This document shows positions 45,303 to 53,603 of a DNA stretch of 64,000 nt, one piece after another. Origin of the DNA: Gp6-AA40 sp963772955 (GTDB taxonomy: Bacteria > Acidobacteriota > Vicinamibacteria > Vicinamibacterales > UBA2999); the NCBI GenBank assembly GCA_963772955.1, contig CAVYZF010000002.1:62001-126000 (forward strand), written 5' to 3'. Each line of letters begins with the position of its first letter. Position 1 is the stretch's first letter. Both the position numbers and the translations under genes were made by a program. The notes below the pieces were generated by a model. The model had not been told where the DNA came from. It was given only the letters and a program-made list of their open reading frames with translations, and did not search any database.

Positions 45303-46991
45303 TCAGTTTGTCAGGACTAGCGTGTTCGAGCAGGTCGTCGTCCCGCCGACACAGAGTTTGTAGCTGTAAGGCCCCGAACCCCTTGGTGTCTCCAACTCAC
45401 GACCATCGTTCTGCGTCCTGTCGACCCATCGTCCATTGAGGTACAGATCGACCGTCCTCGCGCGAACCTGAGACCATTGGAGAGACGCTCTCACCCACCT
45501 GCCGCTCGTGAGCAGTTGCCCGCTCAGAACTATCGATGAGGAGGGCGGCGGCGGGGCCTGGCTCGGTGCCGAGTAGGTCACGGTCAGTACGTCGCTCGCT
45601 TTGTTGCCCGCGGCATCCTGTGCGGTGACAGTGATGACGTTCGTGCCACTCGCCAAATTCACCGACGGGACGCTCCAGCTCGTCGTGCCGCTTGAGAATC
45701 CGCTGCCGCCACGATCGTTCGTCCAGGTCACGGCTGTCACGCCGAGACTGTCCGACGCACTGCCGCCGAGGGTGAGCACCGATGAAGCCGTCGAATAGCT
45801 CGACCCGGACGTCGGGCCAAGGATGCTGATCACGGGAGCCGTCTGGTCGGTCGGTGCCACGGTATAGGTCACAGTCAAGATAGCGGTGCTCGTGTTCCCC
45901 GCCAGATCGCGAGCCGTCACCGTTACGATGTTGCTCCCGCCCTGAAGCACGATCCCTGCAGCCGTCCAGTTTGTCGTGCCACTCGCGCTCCCAGACGCAC
46001 CGCGATCGGTGGACCAGTTCACTTGTGTGACACCGATGTTGTCTGACGACGTTCCTGAAACGGTCAGAGGTGAAGCACTCGCCGTATAACTTGTGCCAGC
46101 CGTCGGCCCACTGATCGTCACGGTGGGCTTGGAGGTATCGGGCTCGGAATACGTCACGGTCAGCACATCGGTGCCCAGGTTGCCAGCACTGTCACGAGCG
46201 GTGACCGTGATGACGTTGGTTCCGGTTTGCAGACCGATCGAAGGTACTGTCCACGCCGTTGTGCCGGACGCGGAACCGGTACCTCCCCTGTTATTCGACC
46301 AACTGACAGACGTTACACCCACGTTATCCGATGCCGTGCCACCAAGTGACATGTTGAGGGAGGAGGCGGTGATTGAGGCACTGGTCGTCGGCGTAGCGAT
46401 CGAAATCATCGGCAGTGTCGTATCGGAGGCAGGCGCCGACGTCACGGACCAGGTGAAGGTCTGGGACACGGACTGCAGCACGCCATCGGACACCCCGGCG
46501 CTCACGGAATAGGTCCCCGCCGTCGTCGGCGTCCCCGAGATAAACCCGGTGGCGGAACCGATGAAAAGTCCCGAAGGAAGACCAGTGGCGGTGTAGGAGA
46601 CCGGTAGTCCGTCCGGATCGTTCCCCGCCAGTTGCAGCGATACGGCCTGGCCGACGCGAGACGACTGAGTCCCGGGAATGGTGAGCGTAGGGAATTCGTT
46701 GCTGTATCCGCACACCTGACCGGACTTCGCTCCCTCACCGCTGGCGTTGTATGCGGAGACGGAGAAACAATATCGCTGACCGGGCACCGCCGTTGTCATC
46801 GTGTACGACGTGTTGTTGCCCACGTCGATGCGCGACGACCCGACGTACACCGCATATCCGTTCACCGGACCCTGATTCGGGTCCCACATGAGGGCGACGG
46901 AATCCGCGTAAGCGCGGCTGACGCCGCACAACGACAGCACAAACGCGAGGACGTGGGTGGCTCGACCACCACGGAGTGTTGCAAAGTTCAT
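45303..46991 (-). CDS. Secreted FnIII / Ig-repeat protein
   Basis: The ATG at 46991 begins a signal peptide (MNFATLRGGRATHVLAFVLSLCGVSRAYA). Residues about 30-120 are a fibronectin type III-like domain (DSVALMWDPNQGPVNGYAVYVGSS). A putative Ig domain follows (PTLTIPGTQSSRVGQAVSLQLAGNDPDGLPVSYT). Three near-identical Ig-like repeats then run to about 505 (TASDNVGVTSVSWSNNRG, TSSDNIGVTQVNWSTDRG, SASDSLGVTAVTWTNDRG, each ending TVTARDxAGN). The 562-residue protein is likely a surface adhesin or matrix protein. No anchor is visible. Confidence 0.85.
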   Translation of the reverse strand: MNFATLRGGRATHVLAFVLSLCGVSRAYADSVALMWDPNQGPVNGYAVYVGSSRIDVGNNTSYTMTTAVPGQRYCFSVSAYNASGEGAKSGQVCGYSNEFPTLTIPGTQSSRVGQAVSLQLAGNDPDGLPVSYTATGLPSGLFIGSATGFISGTPTTAGTYSVSAGVSDGVLQSVSQTFTWSVTSAPASDTTLPMISIATPTTSASITASSLNMSLGGTASDNVGVTSVSWSNNRGGTGSASGTTAWTVPSIGLQTGTNVITVTARDSAGNLGTDVLTVTYSEPDTSKPTVTISGPTAGTSYTASASPLTVSGTSSDNIGVTQVNWSTDRGASGSASGTTNWTAAGIVLQGGSNIVTVTARDLAGNTSTAILTVTYTVAPTDQTAPVISILGPTSGSSYSTASSVLTLGGSASDSLGVTAVTWTNDRGGSGFSSGTTSWSVPSVNLASGTNVITVTAQDAAGNKASDVLTVTYSAPSQAPPPPSSSIVLSGQLLTSGRWVRASLQWSQVRARTVDLYLNGRWVDRTQNDGRELETPRGSGPYSYKLCVGGTTTCSNTLVLTN

Positions 46992-47103
46992 GTGAGTTTC
47001 TGGGAGCGCCCGGGGGAAGGTCGCGAGGTCCCGCGCCGTCGAATTGCAAAATCGTGCCCGCGATGCCAGGGGCTCAAAACACACGAATTCTGTCGAGTTA
47101 AGG

Positions 47104-47127
47104 ACCGGCAGCCCGGAGGCCGCCGGT
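47104..47127 (-). terminator. Hairpin after the TonB-C-like gene
   Basis: ACCGGC (47104-47109) and GCCGGT (47122-47127) form a stem extended by GCC/GGC with one mismatch. It lies about 50 nt past the minus-strand stop of the TonB-C-like gene and before the Ig-like gene. No U-run. Confidence 0.35.
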
Positions 47128-47177
47128 CAGACAATTACGATCTTGTTTGCGAGCTTACAAAATGCGAGGGCAACTAA

Positions 47178-48095
47178 TCAGTTGCCGTTGGTGGGAACGA
47201 GATTGACCTGAATCCGCTTCAAGAACTTCACCGGTACACCATCGACGCGCGCTGGCTGATACGACCATGCCTTCGCCGCGTTGAGTGCCATCCGGTCGTA
47301 CTGCGGATTGATCGGCATGACCATCGTCGCCGACTCCACTCCGCCCATGGTGTCGATCAGGACCTCGAGCACGCCAGTCTGCACCTCGCGAATCTGACCA
47401 CGGAATGCCGGAATCTGCTGATTCAGCGTCATCGGGGGCACGACGTTCAGGTCGCTCGCGCTGTAGACCTTCGGGGCTCGTGGCGGCGGGGCGGCGGCGG
47501 GCAGTTCCGGAACGACGGGCGCCTGCGGAAGGACCCGCGCGACGGGCTCCGGCGGTGTTGCCGCCTTTGCGCTCAACTCGTGGAATCCGATCGCGAGCGT
47601 CCGGATGTCCGCGAGTGGTGACTTGCTGGCAGCGGCCTCGACGTCCGGATCAGCGAGCACCTGAAGGACCAGGGCGAAACCACGCTGGGCGGTGTTGTAG
47701 TCCTTGAAATCGAACGCGGCTTTTGCTTCCTGATACGCAGACTGCACGGCCGACGGCAGCATCTTCTTGCGCGTCTCGCTATACGTCGTGCGCACGCGCG
47801 GCGGCAGGTCGCTCGATGGACGATAGAGCGGGTCCTTCGTGACGAGCACTTCGATGATGCCGCGCGCATCGGCTTCCTTGCCGGTGGCTACGAGGCACAG
47901 CACACGATACAGCTCGAGGTTCTGGAGCTCTTCACGGGTGTGCTCCACCGATTTCAGCGCGTCGAGCATCGCCAGTGCGCGGTCGTACTCGGCAGACGCG
48001 TAGAGGTCCTTTGCGGCGTCGATCGACTGCGCCTGAACCCGGGTTCCAACAAGAAGCAGGATCGCAACAACGAGAGCGGTCCTAATGGGTCGCAT
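47178..48095 (-). CDS. Secreted protein with TPR-like region and TonB-C-like domain
   Basis: The ATG at 48095 is chosen because AGGTGA lies 5 nt upstream; a GTG at 48104 overlaps the preceding stop (GTGA). A 305-residue exported protein (signal ending GTRVQAQ). Residues about 25-170 are TPR-like helices (AKDLYASAEYDRALAMLDALK, AKAAFDFKDYNTAQRGFALVLQ), then a Pro/Ala-rich linker, then a C-terminal module (GVLEVLIDTMGGVESATMVMPINPQYDRMALNAAKAWSYQPAR) like the TonB C-terminal fold. Such chimeras are common beside Acidobacterial kinases. It is coupled to the pseudokinase-PEGA gene upstream. Confidence 0.8.
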   Translation of the reverse strand: MRPIRTALVVAILLLVGTRVQAQSIDAAKDLYASAEYDRALAMLDALKSVEHTREELQNLELYRVLCLVATGKEADARGIIEVLVTKDPLYRPSSDLPPRVRTTYSETRKKMLPSAVQSAYQEAKAAFDFKDYNTAQRGFALVLQVLADPDVEAAASKSPLADIRTLAIGFHELSAKAATPPEPVARVLPQAPVVPELPAAAPPPRAPKVYSASDLNVVPPMTLNQQIPAFRGQIREVQTGVLEVLIDTMGGVESATMVMPINPQYDRMALNAAKAWSYQPARVDGVPVKFLKRIQVNLVPTNGN

Positions 48096-48100
48096 GATTC

Positions 48101-50329
48101 TCACCTCTGTCTCATGTCGACGCTGACCTTCGCGGGGGCGGTAAGCGTGACGACTGCACGAACGTGTTTCTCACCGAGTTCAGGATGCCGGAACAGGACG
48201 TCATGATTGCCGACCGGTACCGAGATGTTGGCCAGCGGCGTCTCGCCGATCTGCTGGCCGTCGACCCAGACCTCAGCCCACGGGCTCGCGTTGAACGACA
48301 TCGCCGCGCTCGGCCAGCGCGGCTTGATCGGCGTCACGCGACCAGGCGTCACCGTGACGACCTGCGACTGGCTGAACCCGACCCCTTCGTTGACCATGAC
48401 GAGCTCATGACGGCCAACGGACACCATGATCCGGTCGCTCTGACTCGAGCCGAGCAGGCGCGAGTCCTCGAAGATCTGGAGCGGCACTGGCGCGTTCACG
48501 GAGATCCAACCGGAAACCGGCGCGTCCTTCGGCGCCGTCAACGGCACGACCAGCGACGCCGTGGTGCCGGCCTCGATCTTGACGTCCTGCGTCATCGATC
48601 CCAGCTCGTTTTCGAGAAGAACAGAGTGCACACCCGGCGACAATCCTTCGACCGTCAGCGGCGATCGGCCGTAGGCGTGTCCGTCGACGGTCACTTGCGC
48701 GCCAGCCGGGTCGGTTCGAACCTGCAGTTCGCCGAGCAGCGAGGCCGCGCGCGGCAACTCGATCAACTGCGACACCTGACCACCCGCGACGATCGTGATC
48801 GGCATCGAGCGAACATTGCCCTCGTTGGCCAGCTTCAACGTGTGACGGCCAGGTGACAGACTGAGGCTGAGTGGCGTCATCCCGCGCGGTTGACCGTCGA
48901 CATCGACGGACGCGCCGCTGGGATTGGTCTGCACGATCAGGGTTCCCATGCCATCGGCCGCGACCGGCGCCGCCATGTATCGCAGCGCTCCCAGTGTGAT
49001 CGCGGACGTCAAGCCAATCAGCAACACCGCAGCGGCGGCGAGCTTGAACTTCGTGATGGGGTTTTTCGCCGATACCGACTGCCTGACCTGCTCGACGGGA
49101 GGCGCGGTTGCGGGCTGCGCGGGCGCAGGCGGCATCTCGACGGGTGTCTTGCTCGACTTCTCCCAGAACCCCGAACTACCTGCGCCCACAGCCGGCTTCG
49201 TCGGCTGTTGCGGAGCAGCGGCCTGTGAAGCGGCAGCCGCCGGCGCCGTTGACGGCTGCGGAGCGGGTGCCGGAGAAGCGGACGACGGCGACGGCTGATT
49301 CGAAGTCGGCATAGGCGTGTAGGCAGGCGCAGCCTGAGAAGAGGTTGACGAAACAACAGCGGCAACAACTGGCGACGGCTCCGCGGCACCGGCGTAGTAG
49401 CGCGACATGAAGAGCTTCAGCGCCTCGATCTCGGCGATCGGATCGCTGTAGTGGAGCACGCGATCGAGCTCGGCCCACGCTTCGGGTGCGGAGCTGAAGG
49501 GTGTCTTCGAATCAATCTGCAGTGCCCGCTGCAACCACACTTTGAGTGGCAGCGGCAGCGGCTCGAGCGCGCCATCCGGCGATAGCGACAACGCACTCGC
49601 CGTCATGTCGCTGATCTGCGACGGGAACTCATCGTCGGCGAGCGAGCGCCCGATGATGAGCGCCAGCGCGGTCGCACCGACCTGCGTGACATCCGTTCGG
49701 CGATCCAGATGCGGCATGCCGAAGGTCCGTGGCAGTGGGACGCGCAGGTCCTGCCAGTACTGCTTGTTCGAGTAACGGAGCCGTTCGATCGCCGAGCCGA
49801 GCACGTACTCGACGAGCACCAGGCGGGCACTCGGCGTCACGATGATGCGCTCCGGGCTGATCGCTCCGTGGCACACGTCAGGTGCCTTGTCGTGGAGAAT
49901 CGCGACGGCGTGAACGAGTTGGCGCAGCAGACCGAGTGCTGCGTGCATTTCGACCGGCAACAGATGGGTCTCAGCAGCCGCAAGGATCTGCGACAGCCTC
50001 GCGCCCGGGACATGGTCCGACACGACCATCACGCGAGGCACTGACTTCCCCGTCCGCTCCACACCACGCACCCGGCCAAAGTGCTCGGATTGGAAATCAG
50101 CGAGGCGACTCACACGATCGCGCAGCGCGGCCTCGACGACGGGCGACTCGGTCAGCTCGTCGCGAAGAGTCAGGACCTCGAACTGATCTCCGTTGACATC
50201 GCGCGCAAGGCGCCGCTCGCCAAATCCGTCCTCGAAGAGGGCCGGGCCGGTCGACGGAACACGCGCGATCGTTGGATCCACGAGTAGACCAATCGGCGGG
50301 AAGCGTGCCACTTTCACCCGGCGGCACAC
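48101..50329 (-). CDS. Pseudokinase with four PEGA domains
   Basis: A 742-residue membrane protein. Residues about 40-310 look like a protein kinase fold, but the HRD-x-x-x-x-N loop reads CHGAISPERI and the DFG is VEYVLG, so phosphotransfer is unlikely. A Pro/Ala/Ser-rich linker (about 320-450) leads to one membrane segment (KLAAAAVLLIGLTSAITLGALRY) and four PEGA modules (starting GTLIVQTNPSGASVDVDG; GELQVRTDPAGAQVTVDG; GWISVNAPVPLQIFEDSR; AMSFNASPWAEVWVDGQQ). PEGA domains are thought to bind cell-wall or surface layers. Start is GTG 50329 or one of two nearby GTGs. Coupled to the TonB-C-like gene. Confidence 0.8.
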   Translation of the reverse strand: MCRRVKVARFPPIGLLVDPTIARVPSTGPALFEDGFGERRLARDVNGDQFEVLTLRDELTESPVVEAALRDRVSRLADFQSEHFGRVRGVERTGKSVPRVMVVSDHVPGARLSQILAAAETHLLPVEMHAALGLLRQLVHAVAILHDKAPDVCHGAISPERIIVTPSARLVLVEYVLGSAIERLRYSNKQYWQDLRVPLPRTFGMPHLDRRTDVTQVGATALALIIGRSLADDEFPSQISDMTASALSLSPDGALEPLPLPLKVWLQRALQIDSKTPFSSAPEAWAELDRVLHYSDPIAEIEALKLFMSRYYAGAAEPSPVVAAVVSSTSSQAAPAYTPMPTSNQPSPSSASPAPAPQPSTAPAAAASQAAAPQQPTKPAVGAGSSGFWEKSSKTPVEMPPAPAQPATAPPVEQVRQSVSAKNPITKFKLAAAAVLLIGLTSAITLGALRYMAAPVAADGMGTLIVQTNPSGASVDVDGQPRGMTPLSLSLSPGRHTLKLANEGNVRSMPITIVAGGQVSQLIELPRAASLLGELQVRTDPAGAQVTVDGHAYGRSPLTVEGLSPGVHSVLLENELGSMTQDVKIEAGTTASLVVPLTAPKDAPVSGWISVNAPVPLQIFEDSRLLGSSQSDRIMVSVGRHELVMVNEGVGFSQSQVVTVTPGRVTPIKPRWPSAAMSFNASPWAEVWVDGQQIGETPLANISVPVGNHDVLFRHPELGEKHVRAVVTLTAPAKVSVDMRQR

Positions 50330-50420
50330 CAGGGCCGTCGCGATCTCAGAATTGGTTGAAACGCTGAGAGTTCTGGACGGCGGCGGTGAGGTGCGGGGGC
50401 GACACCTCTATATCGAGAGA

Positions 50421-50451
50421 CCGGACGACGGTTACAGAAATCGTCGTCCGG
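50421..50451 (-). terminator. 10-bp hairpin after the SDR gene
   Basis: CCGGACGACG (50421-50430) and CGTCGTCCGG (50442-50451) are perfect complements around an 11-nt loop, 15 nt past the SDR stop on the minus strand. A TATAGA -10-like box follows toward the pseudokinase gene. Confidence 0.55.
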
Positions 50452-50466
50452 GGACCGATTTTCGTA

Positions 50467-51282
50467 TCAGGCAGGCCGTACGTTCACATTCAGGCCACCG
50501 TCCAGAATGATCTTCGCGCCGTTGTAGTAGCGTGCACGGTCTGAGGCGAGGAAGACGACAGTGTCCGCCACTTCGTCCATCTCCGCCCAGCGGCCGGCGA
50601 GGATGCCCATTCGCTTGCAGAAGCTGGCAACGAACTCATCCTTGCTCACGTTCTGCTGTTTGGCCATGTTCTGGGCCCATACCTCGCGTCCTTCAGTACC
50701 CACGAGCCCAGGTACGACGGTGTTGACCGTGATCTTCTGGCTGGCGAGATCGGTCGAGAGATACCCGGTCGCCTGATTCATCGCCGCGTTGTTCAACGCG
50801 TGCGTGAGCGCGGGCGCCCACACGATCGTTGACGCCGTGCCACTGATGTTGATGATCCGGCCGGTGCCGTCGCTCGGCATGAGCGGCAGGAACGCGCGCG
50901 TGATGCGCAGCGCTCCCAGGATCTTGTTGTCGAGATCGCCGATCCAGTCAGCGTCCGGCCAGAGGATCTGACGGTCCATCCGCCGCATCGGACCTCCGGC
51001 GTTGTTCACCACGATGTGCACCGTGCCGAGCGCGTCCTTCGCGGTCTTCGCCGCCGCGTCGACCTGCTCGGTGCTGGTGATATCCGCCTGTGCAGCGACA
51101 ACAGTGACGCCGCTCTCGCTCCGGATCTCTGCGGCCGCCTTCTCGAGCGCCTCGGCGTTGCGAGCGATCAGCACGAGGTTGACGCCCTCCCTCGCCAGTC
51201 CACGCGCAATCGCACGACCGATGCCCTTGCTGCCGCCGGTGATGACCGCGGTCCTTCCTGACAGTCCGAGTTCCATTGCCAC
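50467..51282 (-). CDS. Short-chain dehydrogenase/reductase-like protein lacking Tyr-Lys
   Basis: GTG 51282 with GGAGGAG 7 nt upstream; 271 residues. The NAD(P) fold is intact: TGGSKGIGRAIARGLAREG near 15-33, NNAGG near 93-97 and IINISGTAS near 144-152. The catalytic YxxxK that should lie 13 residues after the Ser reads HALNN (ALTHALNNAAMN), so both Tyr and Lys are replaced. The C-terminus ends with the usual GAKIILDGGLNVNV. It may bind a nucleotide without normal reductase activity. It starts 22 nt after the hybrid kinase stop, so the two are in one operon. Confidence 0.85.
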   Translation of the reverse strand: MAMELGLSGRTAVITGGSKGIGRAIARGLAREGVNLVLIARNAEALEKAAAEIRSESGVTVVAAQADITSTEQVDAAAKTAKDALGTVHIVVNNAGGPMRRMDRQILWPDADWIGDLDNKILGALRITRAFLPLMPSDGTGRIINISGTASTIVWAPALTHALNNAAMNQATGYLSTDLASQKITVNTVVPGLVGTEGREVWAQNMAKQQNVSKDEFVASFCKRMGILAGRWAEMDEVADTVVFLASDRARYYNGAKIILDGGLNVNVRPA

Positions 51283-51304
51283 GACGTCTCTCCTCCCTTG
51301 AACG

Positions 51305-53530
51305 CTATTCCTGATCGAGGATCTCCCGAACCTTGAATGCGAACGCCTGTAACGCGAAGGGCTTCTGGAGAAACGCCTCGCGCGCTTCGTACACGCCGTG
51401 ACGTAACAGCGTGTCGTCAGTGTAGCCGCTCATGAACAACACCTTGAGGCCCGCGCGCTCCCTGCGCAGGCGGTCAGCCAGGTCTCGGCCGCTCATGTTC
51501 GGCATCACGACATCGGTGGCCAGCAGATCGATATGTGGCATGCGATCGTGCACCAGGCGAAGTGCTTCGGCGCCGTCGCTGGCGGTCATCACCGTAAAGC
51601 CGTAGTTGCGCAGACCGCGCGCGAGCAGGTGTCGAACCGCTTCTTCGTCCTCAACGAGCAGAATCGTTTCCTCTCCGCGCGCACCGACATCCGCGGGCAG
51701 AGCCGGCGCGATCACCTGTGACTCCTCGACGATCGGAAGCGAGATGGAGAAGGTGGAACCCTTTCCCTCCTCGCTGTCGACTTCGATGTAGCCACCGCTC
51801 TGCTTCACAAACCCGTGCACGACGGCGAGTCCGAGCCCGGTACCTTTGCCGACGCCTTTCGTGGTGAAGAAGGGCTCGAAGATTCGCGATCTCACTTCCG
51901 GCGTCATGCCGAGGCCAGTGTCGCTCACCACGAGACGAACGTAGTGTCCCGCCGGCATGTCCTGTCCACCGATCGTGACGACAGCACCCAGGTCGACTCG
52001 CTCGGTTCGAATCGTCAGCCCGCCGCCGGCCGGCAGCGCGTCGCGCGCGTTGACAGCGAGGTTGATCAGCACCTGCCCGAGATGGCCAGGGTCGACCTTG
52101 ATAAGACCGCCGCCCGGGACGAGGGCAACCGTCAAGAGGATGTCCTCGCCAATCAGGCGGCGGAGGATGTGCTCCGTTTCTCGAACGACGCCGTTGACGT
52201 CGATCACCTTCGGCGTCAAGACCGCCCGTCGACTGAACGCGAGCAGGCGCTGCGTGAGAGACGCGGCACGATGTCCGGCGTCGGCGATCGCGCGCACATC
52301 GCTGCGGAGTGGATCGTCCGGCGGCAGCCGATCGAGAAGAATTCCGCAATAGCCGGCGATCACGGTCAGCAGGTTGTTGAAATCGTGCGCGACGCCGCCC
52401 GCAAGCTGGCCGATGGCTTCCATTTTCTGCGCCTGACGCAGTTGTGCCTCGAGTTGAAGACGATCGCTGATGTCGGTGATGCTGCCGCGAACCAGGATGC
52501 GGCTCGGGTCGGGCAGGCGCGCCAGGCGGATCTCGCACGGGATGTCGTGGCCGTCGCGCGAGCGATGCGTCCAGTCGAAGAACGCCGTCCCATCGAGAAT
52601 GGCCTGCCGGATGTACGTCGCGGCGGCATCAATCGATCGGCGGCCATCCGGCTGAAACTCAGGGCTGATATCCACCGGTGACTTCGTGGCCAGTTCCTCT
52701 GCGGGCCACCCGAACATGTCCACGGCTTTCTGGTTGTGCTCGATGAAGCGTCCGAGTCCGAGGTCCATCACCACGATCGCTTCAGGCGCGGACTCGATCA
52801 ACGTTCGATAACGTGTTTGCGTGGCCGCCAGCCGTTCGTCGCGCCGCGAGTGCTCTCGCGACAGCAGCACCGACAACACCGGAATCCACACAATGAATTG
52901 AAAGATACCCAGATAAGGGACCGGCAGTCGCGCGACGTCTGCAAGGACCGGCGGGATCATGCACAAGATAGTGATGACGGCCGTGATCACGATCAACATG
53001 CTGGCGAGCCGATCGCGTTCCCTGGTCTTTCGTCCGATTTGCAGCGCCATCGATTGCGCGCACAACAGCAGCGAGTACGCGGCCGCGGCCCAGTAAGGAG
53101 GCTCGCCCCGTTCGACAACGACCAGCACCTCACCCCACGGCATGTCGACGTGATTCAACCCGGTCACAGTCCCGTTGATGCGAAAGCCGAGCGCGTTGAT
53201 CGTGGCAACGACCATGAGGGTGATGGTCACGGCCTTCACCAGCGGGCCGCGCGGCACCGATGCAATTTCTGAGACCAGCCAGAGCAACAGCGAATACGCG
53301 AGGAGCCCGAACGTGGTCCTCAAGTTGAGAGACCTCTGAGCGCCGGGAATCGAATCAGCCGTGAGGAGGCTGATGTTGATCGCGATCAGGACGCAGATCA
53401 GCGCCGCGAAAATCGAGAAGATCAGAAGGACTCGTTCACGCCGCGACCGCCACCACAGGAGGAAGTAGTGGAGCGCTGCGAAGGCCAGCATCCCCTCGAT
53501 GACGATGTTGAAATAGACGATCGGTCCCAC
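51305..53530 (-). CDS. Hybrid sensor histidine kinase with C-terminal receiver
   Basis: GTG 53530 is chosen; the frame is open to 53713 but overlaps the divergent gene. A 741-residue membrane kinase: about seven hydrophobic segments (1-230), a PAS domain (APEAIVVMDLGLGRFIEHNQKAVDMFGW), HisKA with the phospho-His in GGVAHDFNNLLTVI, the ATPase motifs (NLAVNARDALPAG, VSDTGLGMTPEV, GKGTGLGLAVVHGF), then a receiver (ILLVEDEEAVRHLLARG, DVVMPNMSG, LQKPF). The signal it senses is unknown. The following SDR gene may be its only partner in the operon. A shared -10 region with the sugar dehydrogenase gene is upstream. Confidence 0.93.
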   Translation of the reverse strand: MGPIVYFNIVIEGMLAFAALHYFLLWWRSRRERVLLIFSIFAALICVLIAINISLLTADSIPGAQRSLNLRTTFGLLAYSLLLWLVSEIASVPRGPLVKAVTITLMVVATINALGFRINGTVTGLNHVDMPWGEVLVVVERGEPPYWAAAAYSLLLCAQSMALQIGRKTRERDRLASMLIVITAVITILCMIPPVLADVARLPVPYLGIFQFIVWIPVLSVLLSREHSRRDERLAATQTRYRTLIESAPEAIVVMDLGLGRFIEHNQKAVDMFGWPAEELATKSPVDISPEFQPDGRRSIDAAATYIRQAILDGTAFFDWTHRSRDGHDIPCEIRLARLPDPSRILVRGSITDISDRLQLEAQLRQAQKMEAIGQLAGGVAHDFNNLLTVIAGYCGILLDRLPPDDPLRSDVRAIADAGHRAASLTQRLLAFSRRAVLTPKVIDVNGVVRETEHILRRLIGEDILLTVALVPGGGLIKVDPGHLGQVLINLAVNARDALPAGGGLTIRTERVDLGAVVTIGGQDMPAGHYVRLVVSDTGLGMTPEVRSRIFEPFFTTKGVGKGTGLGLAVVHGFVKQSGGYIEVDSEEGKGSTFSISLPIVEESQVIAPALPADVGARGEETILLVEDEEAVRHLLARGLRNYGFTVMTASDGAEALRLVHDRMPHIDLLATDVVMPNMSGRDLADRLRRERAGLKVLFMSGYTDDTLLRHGVYEAREAFLQKPFALQAFAFKVREILDQE

Positions 53531-53567
53531 GAGGCGCGCACGATGGTACCGTAGGTACGCGTCTCGA

Positions 53568-53575
53568 CCTATACT
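53568..53575. promoter_or_regulatory. Overlapping divergent -10 boxes, hybrid kinase / sugar dehydrogenase
   Basis: CCTATACT holds forward TATACT (53570-53575) and reverse TATAGG (53573-53568). The forward transcript would have a short leader with GGAGG before ATG 53604; the reverse would reach GTG 53530 after about 30 nt. Reverse match is weaker. Confidence 0.4.
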
Positions 53576-53603
53576 GGGCCTCCCGCGAGGAGGATCCCTG
53601 ACT

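Noticed and set aside
47046..47059. Possible sigma-54 element before the Ig-repeat protein (minus strand)
   Set aside because: The -12 TTGCA is good, but the best -24 GGCACG is one base too close; with correct spacing the -24 match is poor.
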